Of a DNA stretch of 64,000 bases, positions 50,067-62,249 are shown in pieces; positions within the stretch are counted from its first letter, which is position 1; every line of letters starts with the position of its first letter. Made by a program: the position numbers and the translations under genes. This DNA is from Tetragonia tetragonoides (Eukaryota > Streptophyta > Magnoliopsida > Caryophyllales > Aizoaceae). The stretch is taken from the NCBI GenBank assembly GCA_038025085.1, contig CM076140.1, forward strand, positions 21,577,501 through 21,641,500, in the 5' to 3' direction. The notes beneath the pieces were generated by a model. That model did not search any database and was not told where the DNA came from. It worked only from the letters and a program-made list of their open reading frames with translations.

Positions 50067-50666
50067 GCGGCCAGCAGATTTACCAGGCTTAAAATAAATT
50101 TTGACACTCCGGGCGATAAATATCGTCGGGGCATATATCCGGGCTTAAGTATTTGGGACCTGCAAAAAAAATTGGGTTAGTTTTACCTGAAAATAATTGG
50201 TACCGTAAGATGGGCCAACTGTTGAATTTGAATTTGTGGGCTAAAGAGACTCGCTCCCGCGCGCTTGGTACTGATTTTGCCGCGAAAAAATTAAAGTAAC
50301 GGCTTCTGGGCTGGAAAAAGTCGTGGGACAGCAGGTGGGGGCCCGCGTGTGCAGGCCTGGCAGGGCCGTTAGCGGCGCTCAACTTAAGCAACCTAAAGGC
50401 TTTTTTCGCGAATTTTTCTTCACGTTCCCCTCATTATTGTTCTTCTTCGCCCAGCCATTGTCGAGTATACTCACCATTGGTGAGTGCTTCTACTACCTCA
50501 AGGTTAGTTGATTCTTGACCAAATTCTTTGATTTTTGTCTTGAACTTGCTTATTTTTCGGCCTAGTTGCTGAATTTTGGGTTGCTTTGTTGAATGGGTAC
50601 TTGTTTCTTGCGAATCTGAAACTTTAAATTTTCACTTGTAGAGAGAGAAAGCTTCATTCTTCTTCC
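50067..50666 (+). promoter_or_regulatory. Upstream region of T5 PMD gene
   Basis: Matches 14276-14880 of T2. One GCC palindrome unit (gccgttagcggcgc, 50364-50377). An AG/GT-rich 5'UTR region with ctcaaggttagttg at 50498 could start a leader intron. Confidence 0.5.
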
Positions 50667-53462
50667 ATTGATCCCAAGGTCAAAGGAAAACGTCCCATGG
50701 GTAAGGAGAGGACAACCGGGACCTTTTTTGTATTGGGCTTGCTTCCACTAGTACGCCCCTTGTTCGACATGCAGATGTGGCACGTTTCTTTCGGGATTCG
50801 TTTATGCGGATGGACTAGCGCCCGGCTGGGGTTTGGGACCGTAGTATTTTGCTACTGGACAGGAAGAGTCATCTGTCTAACCTTCAGTTGGTATGTTTTC
50901 TGACTCTCTCTTTTTTTGATTCTGTTCAGTTATATTTTTTTTGAACTGAAATTTTGAACTGTTAGTGCTTTGGCACACGAACAAATTGGGACTTGTACTG
51001 GATTTGTGGTCAGCTGTATATAATTTGTGTGGAATTATTTTGACTGTATTTGTAGTATAAGGGGTGTTGAAAAAATTTTGTTTGTTGGCTAGGGTATTGG
51101 TGTTTTGCTGCAGGCTCATGGGTCCACTTCCCATTGGGTCATGATGTTGGAGACATTTTCTGTGGGAGCTAGGGATATAGTACAGGGTTCAGGTTTTGGG
51201 CACTTCTTGTCTGTTATCCCGGCTTGTCACTCTAGGGACACTAGGATCATCGCTCGGGGGTTATTGGAGAGGCTCTGGGATACCATGAACACTTTCCATA
51301 CACCTGTGGGGGAGATGTTTCCTACCCCCTATCAGTTTGCTGTGCTGACAAGCTTATCTTTTAGAGGGTGCGGTATACAGTATGACGTGAGCTACCATCG
51401 GCAGAGTGATAGGTTGCTTGAGCTTTATGGGCCTGTGTCTGCCCATTTTAGAGATGACCGAGTTTCCTTGCCGAGGTTATGGGCGGCCTTAGCGGAGCAG
51501 GGGCTTACTGAGGAGTAGAGGACCCGTATTTTCATAGCTTGCTTGTTGAGGTCGATCATTTTTGCTCAGAAAAAGAGCGTGTGTCAGGTTGGCTTCTTGG
51601 CATGTTTGGACGACTTGTCCAAAGTCCATGAGTACAAATTTGGTGCTCCTGCATATGCTACCTTGGTGAGATGGTGTCGCCAGGCTTGCAGGCCTAGGCC
51701 GACGAGTGAGAGGGTGTCGATCTCGGGCCCGTGGCAGATACTGGAGGTAGGCCCATATATTTCCCTTTTTCCTTTGCATATGCATGCTTTTTAGGGGAAT
51801 TGCAGCTTCTCAATTTTTTTCTGCTCGTATGGCAGCTGTGGTTCTTTGAGTATTTTCCCACTTTTGGTCCTCACCGTCCTGGTTTGAGGATGTTCCCACT
51901 AGGTTCATGGTGGATTGGTAGAGATAACCACCCATTTACCTCTTTGGAGTATTTTCGGGCTACCTTCGAGAGTCATGCTGCGTCTGAGGTATGTTGTCTT
52001 CTTGTTGGTGTATGTGTATATTTTTTTTGGTCCATTTGGTGTGAATTAACTTTGATCTGGTAATCTGCAGGTGTCGTGAACTGCCTTCGACGGTATTCCC
52101 GAGGTTCCACCCCATATTACCATCGAGTCTTTTAGGGTATCTTCCTTGCAGGTGGTCTTTGAGGGGCCATTTGGCTTTGTGTGGTACTTGGGGGACCGCT
52201 TGACTCGGCTAGACTATCCCGCCTTGGGTGGTCATTTGGTGTCGGAGGATCCTCCTATGACCATGTTCTACCTGCACAGCCTGAGCGTGGAAGACTTGGA
52301 GGTCGTGGCTCGTGCTATGGCGACCACGGAGTTTATTGAGCCGGAGATTGCTGGCTTGGATTGTACGGCTGTGTACCTAGCTTATTGGTTGGGTCGTCTG
52401 ATGTCGGATCTCACTTCTGAGGTAAAACCTTTATTTATGCCCTTTCCAGCTATATGCGTGATATACTAACTTTTTTGTCTTGTAGGCGGATCGTTTGGCT
52501 CCTCAGGGTCCTTGGAGGTCCCATTCCAGAGTTCCTCGAGGCCAGCCCCCGAGTGTGACCTTGCCGAGCTATGAGGTGAGGTACATTGGTGAGAGTGGGG
52601 GACGTATAGTAGAGGAGTTCCCTCTATATACTGCTAATGGAGAGACGGTGGAGGGCTTGCCCTTGCCTGATGGGTGTACGGGGGTAAGCTTTTTTTATCC
52701 CTTCTTGTGTTTTGTGTTTGCTTTTGAATGCTGACTCTATCTTTTGTTTCTTCTTGTAGCTGAACCAAGAGCAGACCTCTCAAGTCTTCAAGCTCATCCA
52801 CCTGTTGAAGAAAGGCTATAGTCGGGTGATGGGCAAAGGGAAGAGTTCTCGGTCCAAGACTGTTCATGTAAGTAGACTTTTATTCTTTGTTTAGCTAAGT
52901 GAAGTGCTTAACTTAACATTTCGGTCTTGATTGTTTGCAGATGTCGCAGTCTTCTTCTTCAGTGGGACCCCGACATTCTTCTGCAACGAGGGTCTCTTTG
53001 GCGAGCAGGCCATCTGTTGCTCGTTCCCCTCCTGTAGTTGTGACCAGGCCTCCTGTTGATGAGGCGCCCGGACCTTCTGTGCCGCACATTCCTGTGCCTG
53101 AGATGTTTTCTCCAGTGGGTTTTCAGCCTTCTTTCGATAGTAGGCCTACTGTGACCCCTATGGCTGGAGGTTGGGCGAACGCCTCTGGATGGGACATGCC
53201 TCAAACTAGGCCTTCATATCAGGATATGGCTATGGACTTTGCTGGCCAGGCCATAGAGAGCTTCTTCGCAGTGGGGTTTCCGACAGGTACCCCTATGCAT
53301 GCACCAGCATATGATAGACGGGATAATAGGCCTAACAACAGCAGGCCCATTTATAGCTCGTTTAGTACTCAGGTCTCTTTCCACTACTCGGCTGGGAACT
53401 ATGATCAGGGACCGTCTGTTGAGGATGAGGCTGACAGCAATGGCGATGATGACTCTGGTTGA
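50667..53462 (+). pseudogene. PMD gene of T5, seven exons
   Basis: Exons 50667-50890, 51114-51746, 51836-51988, 52071-52421, 52486-52683, 52760-52867, 52941-53462, all with GT and AG at the introns. The start codon site is ATT instead of ATG. Exon 1 has a frameshift and a Trp-to-TAG change. Exon 2 holds the mobile-domain core (NTFHTPVGEMFPTPYQFAV; QKKSVCQVGFLACLDD) with one TAG at 51516-51518. Exon 4 has TGA at 52077-52079. The later exons are open, ending NGDDDSG. Antisense to the element; introns were preserved through retrotransposition for that reason. Confidence 0.78.
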
Positions 53463-54004
53463 GCAATGTAGGATCGCTTTGTAAACACTGGCCTTGAAGC
53501 TTTGAACTCCTGTTTTTATGCATTTCATATGATATGTATGTAATGATGACTCGATTATGCCTGCCTGATCTCTAAGTATGCAATGTGTTATGCAGTAGGG
53601 AGTAGGCCATAATTTAGGCAATAAACTAAAGAAAAAGGGTAAACATTGCAAGAAAAAGCAAAAAATACACATATTATACCCCATAAAAAAATAAAAAAAT
53701 AACAAAAAATTGAAAAAGATAAAACTAAGAGAGGCTCCGGCTTTGTAATTCCGTTGTGCGTCTGAAAATCTGAGTTTAAACCGAGCGGATTTGACAAAGT
53801 CGGCGGTCTAAAGGAGAAAAAAAATGACTGGGCCAAGGTCAGGGCCGCTAGCGGCGCTGGGCTGGGCTGGAGATGAGGGCCTTTTTCGTGGATTTCTTAC
53901 TTCTTTTGACTCGATTCTTTGCCTATAAATAGGATTTACGGGATGTCCAATGTCGTATCTCATTTTCAGACTTTAGCTCTCTCAAATTTCCCAAAGCTTC
54001 TACC
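53463..54004 (+). promoter_or_regulatory. PMD 3' spacer and promoter of T5 DUF7745 gene
   Basis: PMD 3'UTR and AT-rich block, then a single GCC palindrome (gccgctagcggcgc, 53847-53860), then TATAAATA at 53924-53931. This copy has fewer palindromes than T2 or T4 at the same place. Confidence 0.65.
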
Positions 54005-55346
54005 ATGGTGAAATCCTTTGAAAACCTGTTCGATGCCTGGTGTAAAAATTTGACCATAAAAGATAAACTTGAACTGACTCTGTACCATATCTCTACCTTA
54101 TTGGATTTTAGACCAACCAAAATTTTGTGGCCCCTCCTTCGATCTGCTCTGAATTATTGAGACCCTAACTTCCAAGTTTTCCGTTTTGGTAACTCTAAAT
54201 TATGTAATCTAGTTGAATAATTTGCTGCAATTACTAATATGTCTGATGTTCTTACCCCAACTGTGCCTTATTTGAGGGATGGTTTTAGCAATCAATACAG
54301 GAAATCTCTAGGTTTGACATCTGCAAAAGCCAAAAGCATGATTCTCGGTGTCGATGTGGAGTTAGTTCAAATCTGTGAAAAGTTTGCTATTTCTTCTGAA
54401 CAGGATGCGATATTTAGGCGTTGCCGCCGACATGCTTTTGTACTTTGCCTGTTAAATCGCCTGTTGTTTGCTAAAGCAGAGTCCTCCAACTTGGGTAGAG
54501 CCTCGTTGTTGCGAGTGGTAAATCAAATGGCTTAACGGCATTCTCCTTTGCATCTGGTTGTAGGGGAAACTATTATAGGACTTGACAGGTTGAAACTTTC
54601 GCCTTACGAAGCTTTTTCTGGAAGCCCCCTGCTGCTTCAAATCTGGTTATGTGAGCATCTAAGGTTGATAGAATCGCCAGAGAAAATGATAGCTCGTACC
54701 CCTTGAGCCTGGTCAAAGAAAACTTATACCGCTGCTAGCTTCTTGGTTAGAAAAAGGCTATATGATGAAAAGACCCTTGCTGAATGGGATGCCTTTTTCC
54801 ATGCAGAACCTATTATCCATTGGCATGTGATCTGGTGGAGCTTGACCTCTTTAGTGGCTTGCGGCAATTTTATCCCTCATACTACCATAGTGGGGTTGTA
54901 CAGGAGTACCTTCTTCTTTCCTTCTAGGGCCATGAGGCAATATGGGTTGAAGCAGGTTATCCCTCGTCAGGAGACTACGAGACTGCCTACCTTGGCTCTG
55001 ACCACCGAATTTGCTCAGGACTGGGGCAAATATTGGCGTAGCCGGGATCGCTGGACTGTACCACGGGTGATTGCCCCGACTCAAGTTTCTGAGACCTACT
55101 TGAACTGGCTGTCTTGCAGTGATGGAGAAGCGAGACGAGCCCCATGAGGAGTGGGACCCACTAAAGCCTAAGTATGACTCAAGAATAGGAAGCAAGAAAA
55201 GAAAGGAAGGGCCTTATGAGGAAGGCTATCACATACTGAAAAGAGGCAAGGCCCCAGCTCAAGGAAGCGATCATAGGTCTTCCTCAAGCCACGGTCCTTC
55301 AAAGAAGAACTATTCAACGAAGCCTTCTAAAGGGAAGAAGGATTAA
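54005..55346 (+). pseudogene. DUF7745-type gene of T5
   Basis: Starts MVKSFENLFDAWCKNLTI. Same domain order as T2: TKILWPLLRSALNY, PTVPYLRDGFSNQY, NLGRASLLRVVNQM, LLLQIWLCEHLRLIES, WWSLTSLVACGNF, YWRSRDRWTVPRVIA and the basic end SSHGPSKKNYSTKPSKGKK. Nonsense codons after LRSALNY (TGA), after NLVE (TAA), after VNQMA (TAA) and after ARTP (TGA). A small deletion near 55141 shifts the frame before the basic tail. The longest unbroken part is 54743-55147. TATA box 74 bp before the start. Confidence 0.75.
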
Positions 55347-55654
55347 AGTAGATTTCTTAGAAAGCAAGTGTAGTTTTTTAAAAAAAAAAAGTAATAGGAA
55401 TTCGTTTAGCTTAAACCCTCGTTATTGCACTTTGTTTTTTGTAACCTTAGGAAGTTCAATTTTTGCAATGTAAGCTTATTCGTTCAGTTTGAATCAAGAT
55501 TATCCCTTTTTGAATGAGTTGAATGGATTTTAATTGATTTTGGCTACGCCCCTTAAAAGGGTTACCTACGTATCCAATGTGGAATCAGGCCAACGTAGTT
55601 CGTTCAATTTGTGTACGTCTCTTTTTATTTAATTTTCGAAAATTTATTTTTTTT
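55347..55654. other. Convergent 3' spacer between DUF7745 and INT (T5)
   Basis: Conserved block at 55558-55605 (acctacgtatccaatgtgg, aacgtagttc). The plus-strand poly(A) site has decayed to gaatcaag. T-rich run before the INT stop. Confidence 0.6.
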
Positions 55655-56984
55655 TTAGACGTAGCACTTCTTCAGTTGGTCCATGTTGGTGAGCTGGCTG
55701 AACTCGATGCCATCAATGTCCATGAGTCGGACTGCGCCTCCTGATAAGACGTCTTTAATGATGAACGGACCGGACCAGTTCGGTCAAAATTTGCCCTTGG
55801 GGTAGGTAACTGGGGAACGTAATTCTTTCCAAACTAAGTCCCCTTCCTTTAGATTTCGAGGTCGAACCTTTTTCAGGAATGCTCTTGCCATGCGTTGCTG
55901 GTACATGTGGGAGTGGTCTAGGGCCCGTAGGCGTCTTTCATCTGCGAACATGAGTTCCTCGTAACGGGCTTGTAACCATTGGGTTTCGGGAATTTCACCC
56001 TCTAAGACTATGCGCATGGAGGGTAGTTGGACTTCTATGGGTAGCACTGCTTCCATTCCGTAAACTAGGAAATAAGGTGTCGATCCTCTGGAGGATCTTA
56101 TGGATGTCCTATATCCCAAAGGGCAAATGGGAGTTTTTATAGGCCAATATTTGTAGTTTTCTATCATATTTTCAATGATAGTCTTGAGGCTTTTGTTGGC
56201 AGCTTCTACTGCGCCATTGGTTTGGGGACGATAAGGGAATGATTTGTGGTGCTGGATTTTGTAGTTCTATAGGAGGGTGGTTGTTTCGACTTTGAAATGG
56301 GATCCATGGTCACTAATAATTTCATGTGGAACGCCGTATAGGAAGATGATGATGTTCCTTATAAATTTGGACACTTGTTTGGAGGTGAGGATGGCATAGG
56401 ATTGGGCTTCAATCCGTTTGGTAAAATAATCTATGGCTACTAGGATGTATTCATGTCCTCTCGAGCATTTCGGGGTGATTTTTCCAATGATATCTATTCC
56501 TCATGCGGAAAATGGCCAAGGGGGTGTGAAGTTGTGGAGCATTGATGGTGGCATGTGCTACAGGTTGGCATATATCTGACACTTCTTGCACTTCTTGACA
56601 TAGTCGTAACAATCCCTTTCCATAGTGGTCCAGTAGTATCCTAGTCGTAGGATCTTTCTAGAGAGCATTCGACCATTCATGTGTGATCCGCACACACCAT
56701 TGTGTACCTCGTCCATGATCTCTGCGACTTCTTCGGCGTTCACGCATCTGAGGTTGACCTCGTTGTGGGACTTCTTATATAGAACCCCCTTGTATACTAT
56801 GTATTGCGCCGCTAAGAGACGGATGGCCCGTTGAGCTCTTATTGGCGCGTCTTGAGGTTATATTCCTTTGGTAATGTAGTTGAAGACGTCTTGGTACCAA
56901 GGATCCTCTTTGATTGGAGCCAGGGTCAGATCCGTGTCGAGGTTGTTGCAGAAAGCTGGCTCGCTTCTTCTTCTGGAGTGGCAT
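55655..56984 (-). pseudogene. Integrase of T5
   Basis: ATG at 56982-56984. Zinc region EVHNGVCGSHMNG and KKCKKCQIYANL (56558-56743). First Asp in GIDIIGK, preceded by TGA for Trp. Second Asp in ISDHGSHF and Glu in RPQTNGAVEAANKS. C-terminal region ends at 55655. Several stops and frameshifts. Unlike T2, all three catalytic positions can be found. Confidence 0.78.
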
Positions 56985-57357
56985 TGTTGAGGGAGTTCAG
57001 CTACTCAAATTCCTGTAAAAGAGATAATTTGCATTCTTGCTTTGCAAAGTTTACTTACAAAGCTTAAATTGATTAGTTAATGATTTGTGCAACATTGAGT
57101 TCATTGGATTTATCAATAGCCAAACAAAGAAAGAAATGAGCCAGAAGAATTTTTATTGATTTGCAACAAAAGATAAGCACACATGACTTTAGAGAAGAGG
57201 GTCTCTAATTCTCGTCCAAAAGAAACTAGACTTAGAAAGAAAAGTAAAAAGGGGAACACCCCCTATTCCAGACTCAACCTAAAGATTTAGCTAAGGTCCT
57301 AACTCGACAAAACTTGGGGACTCAGACTCGATTCCTCTGGCTCTTGCTGTTAGCCAA
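56985..57357 (-). other. Non-coding spacer in place of RT/RNase H (T5)
   Basis: 373 nt, homologous to 21133-21509. AATAAA on the element strand at 57152-57157, with GT and AG signals in the same order. No RT. Confidence 0.8.
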
Positions 57358-60300
57358 CTAGTTCCAGGCTCCGTAGGTATCATCTTCTTCTTTCAGAGGT
57401 GGCAGAATCTATCAGCTGTCTATGATATCCCATATGTCATCCTTTAAGCAGACGCAGTCATCCGTGTAGTGGCCGAAGACTCGATGATAGCTGCAGTAGA
57501 AATCCTTATCCTTATTTTTCTCTTGGAGGTTGTCAGTGGGAATCACGGGCTTAAGGTCTCCTCTCAAAATGAGGACATTCATAACATTCCTAATGGGTCG
57601 TTCACTGGAGTGTACTGTTTTTGGTCGAAGCGACGCCACCCTTTTATAGCCCAAGTGCTGGGAGACCACATGGTTCCTCAATTAATGAAGGAGGTGATCA
57701 CCCTTTTTAGGCGTTTGCACTGGTTGGTATGATGCCCATTGGCTTCGCAATATTTGCACCGGAGATAGGGATTCCCATCCCTTGGAAGCCTCTGAGGGGT
57801 AGGTCTTCTCGGGTGAGCATATCCGTACTTGACCATCTTGCTAAACATCTCATCCTGCTGGAAACAAGCTTCCCCTTTAGCCAGAACAATGTTGCACTCT
57901 GTGGATTTGTCTAGTGAAGCGATTTTCTCCTTCATTTGCCGAATTACATTGTGGTGGTGTGCCACATAGATAGAAATCCCTTCGATGGTTTCTTTTATTT
58001 CCTCGAACTCACCGGGTTCTCCTATTTCTTCGGGAGGGTATGTTTCGAGCTCTTCAAAACCAGTGAAGGTGTAAGATTTGGTGTCTTCTTGTATGAGGGC
58101 TACTTCTTCGGGAGAGAATCCCCAAAGGTCAATGTCCTCACTATCATGTTCTATTTTCAAGACAAGAGCCTTATCAATGGTGGCTATTATAGGATTGGCT
58201 TCGATTTCCACAATTTCTCCTTCTAGCATCATCTTGACTTCTGGTGGAGGGTAGAGGCTACAGCATTTAGACCATGGAGCCAAGGTCGTCCCAACAGCAA
58301 GTTGAAAGTGGCCGAAATATCCATGACATAAAGCTGGACCATTTTCTCTATAGCACCTGAGGTGACATTCATGGTTATGGTGTCAAGGACCTTTCGGCTG
58401 GAGTTGTCATAAGCACGTAAGCCTTATGATGAATGAGCCAAATTCTTGATATCGATGCCCAATTTTACTGCGGTTCTTAACGGGTATACGTTCACGGCGG
58501 ATCCATTGTCCACTAGGGTCATAGGCACATACTTACCCATAGCGAATACAGTCAAGTATAAGGCATTGTTGTGTGAGGATCCTTCGGGAGGTAGCTCACT
58601 GTCGGAGAAAGTAATGGTCGGTTGAGGTTTATCCCCTACTAAGAAGCTGACCAACTCGTCACGCCTCATATCTTGTGATACCGAAACTTTTGACAAGGCC
58701 TCCAAAATGGCTTGTCGGTGTTCGTAGGACGAGGCTAAGAGTTGCCAAATGGAGATATCAGCTTTGATTCTTTTGAGTTGTCCTGTGATGGGAGACTCTT
58801 TGTCTTTGGCAGGAATTTCTTCAGCTTCTTCTTCAACTGGAGGTTGAACCCTGTCATTATAGATGTTTGGTCGCCTATAATGATGACCAGAACGTGTCAA
58901 ATGAGCCACGCCTATGGGAGGTGTAGTTTGGACTTCCCATACGTCTTTTTTGTCGCTGTCCCATATACCCGCGATCTCAAGTCCCAAAGCATCTTCAACA
59001 CTAATATGCAGGATGGCACCTAAAGGGTTGCTGGAGTTGTTGGGTGCATGTCCAGGTTTTGGTAAGGGTATGGTATCATTCTCAATTCTATCTTGGATAG
59101 CATGCTTAAGAGCCCAACAGTTGTCGGTGTAATGCCCTTTTCCTTGATGGTACTTGCAGTATTCGCTCTCTTTCCAGTTACGGCCTGTAATGGATGGTTC
59201 TGGGGTTGGACCAATAGGCTGCAGCAGATTATTTTTGATCATCCTTTCGAGAGCATGAGATAAGGTCATGCCGTGAGGGGTGAATTCCCTCGGCGGCTTC
59301 CTTTCAGCAAAGGTATTCACAGTAGATACCTCATTGACTTGAGTGCCGGAAGAGGCTCCTGCAGTTGTCCTCTTGTCTCTCCCATAAGTGAAGGGCTTAG
59401 GGGTGGCATGATCCTTGTTTTTGTTGAGATCATCTTCAGTGAGGATACCAACATCGTAAAGGCACTGGTATGAGTCAATGGCTTGATATTAAAGATGGTT
59501 TTTGTAGGCTGGCTGCAGGTTCTTGATGAAATGTCTGATTTGTTCAGTTTCGGAAGGTCTTTCTACCTTTTCGGCTATCTTAGACTTTCATTGACGGAGG
59601 AATCTAGTGAATCCCTCGTTCTTTTCTTGAGTGGTGATTTCAAGCTCTCTCAAAGTGATGGGGAGCGTAGCATTATCTTTGTATCGAGCCAAGAAGACCG
59701 TGGTAAAATCAAACCAGGTTGGGTATTTTTCTAGATCCAAAGTGTAGAACCATCGCCGGGCATGAGTGTCGAGGGTCTGGGGAAACAAATGGGCATAGAG
59801 TTTTTTGTTGATTCCTCTTAGAGTCATGGCAGTGGTAAAGGATTTCAGATGATCTTGTGGGCTGTCAACTCCAGTGAAAGTGATACGAAATCAATTGAGC
59901 AAGCTGCTGCTCCAAGAACAAGCTTGACCATGCTATGGGCGAGCATCCCTTCTCTATCTTAGATTGCAAGCTTGTTCGGCACCAAGGCACACAATGGGGG
60001 GTGTATTCTACTCATTAGGGACACCTAAAACATCAGGGTTATCATTTAAATGCTTTCAATAGGTTAGATTAATGTAATTAGTCTTTTAATTCCGTACAAG
60101 TAGACATTAATCAACATTAGTGCAGCTAACGGGTGGGAATTAAGTGTCATGTCATTGATCCTAGTAATCTTATCATTTTGGGTTTGTTTTATGCCTTGGG
60201 GATCAAGTGATAAGGACATCTACCAGCTCAAGAGGAGCCAAGGCGCATTAATGACCAGCAGTACAAAGGACATGCTCCAATTTGTACTATTGGGGACCAT

Positions 60301-60996
60301 TTGGTCGTTAGAATTAAAGCTGAGTACCAAACAGTTTTGGGACCACATTTTGAGGCCTTCTCTCATGAGGACAGCAAGGATTCTTTCTAGAGTATTCCAT
60401 TAGGGTTTGTTGCATGTTTGAGCCTATAAATATGTAATGAAATCGAATGTAATACTCAGATGATGTGAATGAGAAAAACTGATAGAGTGTTGCCTCTATT
60501 TCTGAAATCTTAAACCCTTTATCTCTTGTTTGGTGGCTTTGCCTTTATAACTTGAGTGGTGAGTTTGAATGGCCCCTTTATCAATTGAATCTGGTGGTTT
60601 TACCTTTAGGATTCATTTGTGGTGAGGTCCAATTTATCCCTTTTAATTTCGCAAGTTTTGTTCTTGAGAGACTCAATATAAGTGAGAGATTATAACGAGC
60701 TAGTTTACGCATCACAAAGTAGGCACTTCAGGCATAGAGAACTTGGCCGGCAGCTTGCCTTTGATTTTAGTGTCGAACTTTCCCACATTGGCACTGTAGT
60801 TGGAGATCAAACCACTACTCTTGAGCATGGAGTTAATCTTGGCTAGCATGGCATTTGGCCCTTCCTCCTCAGAGTCGGAATCAGAAGGGATCCTTGCTTC
60901 ATCCTCTCTTTTCCTTTCTATATCTTCAACCTTGAGTCGTACCCTTTCTAACTCACTCATGAGCTCATCCAATCTTTCGTCGGTGGTCTTGGGCAT
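57358..60996 (-). pseudogene. Gag-protease polyprotein of T5, split by solo LTR
   Basis: Start MPKTTDERLDELMSELERV at 60996. Gag is cut at 60715/59880 by an 834-bp insertion, then LFPQTLDTHARRWFYTLD continues. TAA replaces Gln near 59489, the same region where T2 has its own TAG. YCKYHQGKGHYTDNC (about 59150) precedes the protease (LVDNGSAVNVYP, 58424-59320). Frameshifts follow, then the acidic part, the CCHC-like knuckle KYCEANGHHTNQC and YCSYHRVFGHYTDDC (about 57463), ending at 57358. Same architecture as T2. Confidence 0.78.
59881..60714. mobile_element. Probable solo LTR or short LTR-like insertion in T5 gag
   Basis: Starts tgatacg and ends cgcatca (TG...CA with near-inverted ends). Flanks are gaaag and caaag, an imperfect duplication. 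Removing it restores the gag sequence exactly as in T2. It holds a TATAAATA box near 60425, as an LTR promoter would. No coding frame of note. Family not identified; the orientation suggested by the TATA box is plus. Confidence 0.6.
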
Positions 60997-62230
60997 TGTG
61001 AAGTTAGGAGGGGTGATAGGTGTGGAGAAAAAGGTATGTAGTGATGGCGAATTTATTGATGGTGAGGCTGTTTGTGGTGGAGGTAAACGGGAATTTGGTG
61101 GTGTAGACGGTAGCAGACGAACTAGCATTGCCGAAGGTCGAGCCCAACTTTTCTCAAGGTTTCCTTTCTTCTTCGGACCCCCTATCCTGAATAGGAAGCA
61201 CGGAGCAATTAGTAACAAGAAAAAACCATGAGACTCTCACCTAACAAAAATGTTGACCCACACATAGAAAACACATTGTCCTAAAAAAAACCTTAAGCCT
61301 GAATGCCCAAACATTTCCCTAATATCAAAGGAAAATAAAGTCAATGAACGAAAATAGAAAAAATAGAAAAAGACGGACCACCCTATTTTTTCATTTTTCT
61401 AGACTCAAAGAAAATGGAAAATGGGATAAAAATAAAAATAAAAAGAATTTCAGTCCTTTTTTTTTTTTTGAAAATTTTTTTGTTCGGCGGTTTTTTTTTC
61501 ACCTTTTATTTTTGTTTTTTTTTACTTTTATTTTTTATTATTTTTGACCGAATCTGGATTACATCAAAAAAAAAGAAAAAAAGAAATAGAAAAGGGAGAG
61601 GGGAAATTGGAACGACTGACTCTTTTTTTTGCTAAAAAAGATCCTAAGAAATTGCTTATGACTTTTATAGAATATATCATTGGGAAAAATGATGAGTATT
61701 CATTGAATTGAATTCTCGCGCCATTTTTGGGCATTAGGAACTAGCTAAAAATAAAAGAAAAAGACTCCTAGCACATAAGTACATGTTGGCACATAGTCAC
61801 GACATTCATGCATTCAAGCAAGCATTACAACGACGCAGTTTACAGGCAAACATGTGATCAGACGGGCATTACAACGACACATGCACAACAAGCAAGCGAA
61901 TGCACGAATGTGGGCTAAAGGCTTTTTGCTCCTGTGAGGTCACCACGACAAATTACAATTTCCGTTCGGCGGATGTTCGACACATCAATTGTAATTCTTT
62001 TACACCAACAAGAGTCGATGAGTCATAGATGAGGAACCGTCGGTTTGCACGATAGGACAACTGTATATTCCTTTGGATATACGGGTTGTCTACGAGTTGC
62101 GACACAAACTTCCTCGAGGGTCGATAAGGGTCAAAAGATTATGCCGAGACACATGCAAATGATGCAATATGGAACATGTTATTAAACAATTAAGCAAACT
62201 TGACTTTCGAGTCTCACCCTCTTAAATAAA
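60997..62230 (-). other. Leader (5'UTR) of T5
   Basis: About 1.2 kb, with A/T homopolymer runs at 61440-61630. Stem arms aattacaatt (61951-61960) and aattgtaatt (61987-61996) match those of T2. No conserved ORF. Confidence 0.6.
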
Positions 62231-62248
62231 TCCCCAGTGAAGTCGCCA
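62231..62248 (-). other. Primer-binding site of T5
   Basis: TGGCGACTTCACTGGGGA on the element strand, one base from the LTR end. Tat/Ogre type. Confidence 0.72.
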
Positions 62249-62249
62249 C

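Noticed and set aside
60149..60403. 84-codon ORF as a gene
   Set aside because: Lies inside the LTR-like insertion, with no recognisable domain and no support from another copy.
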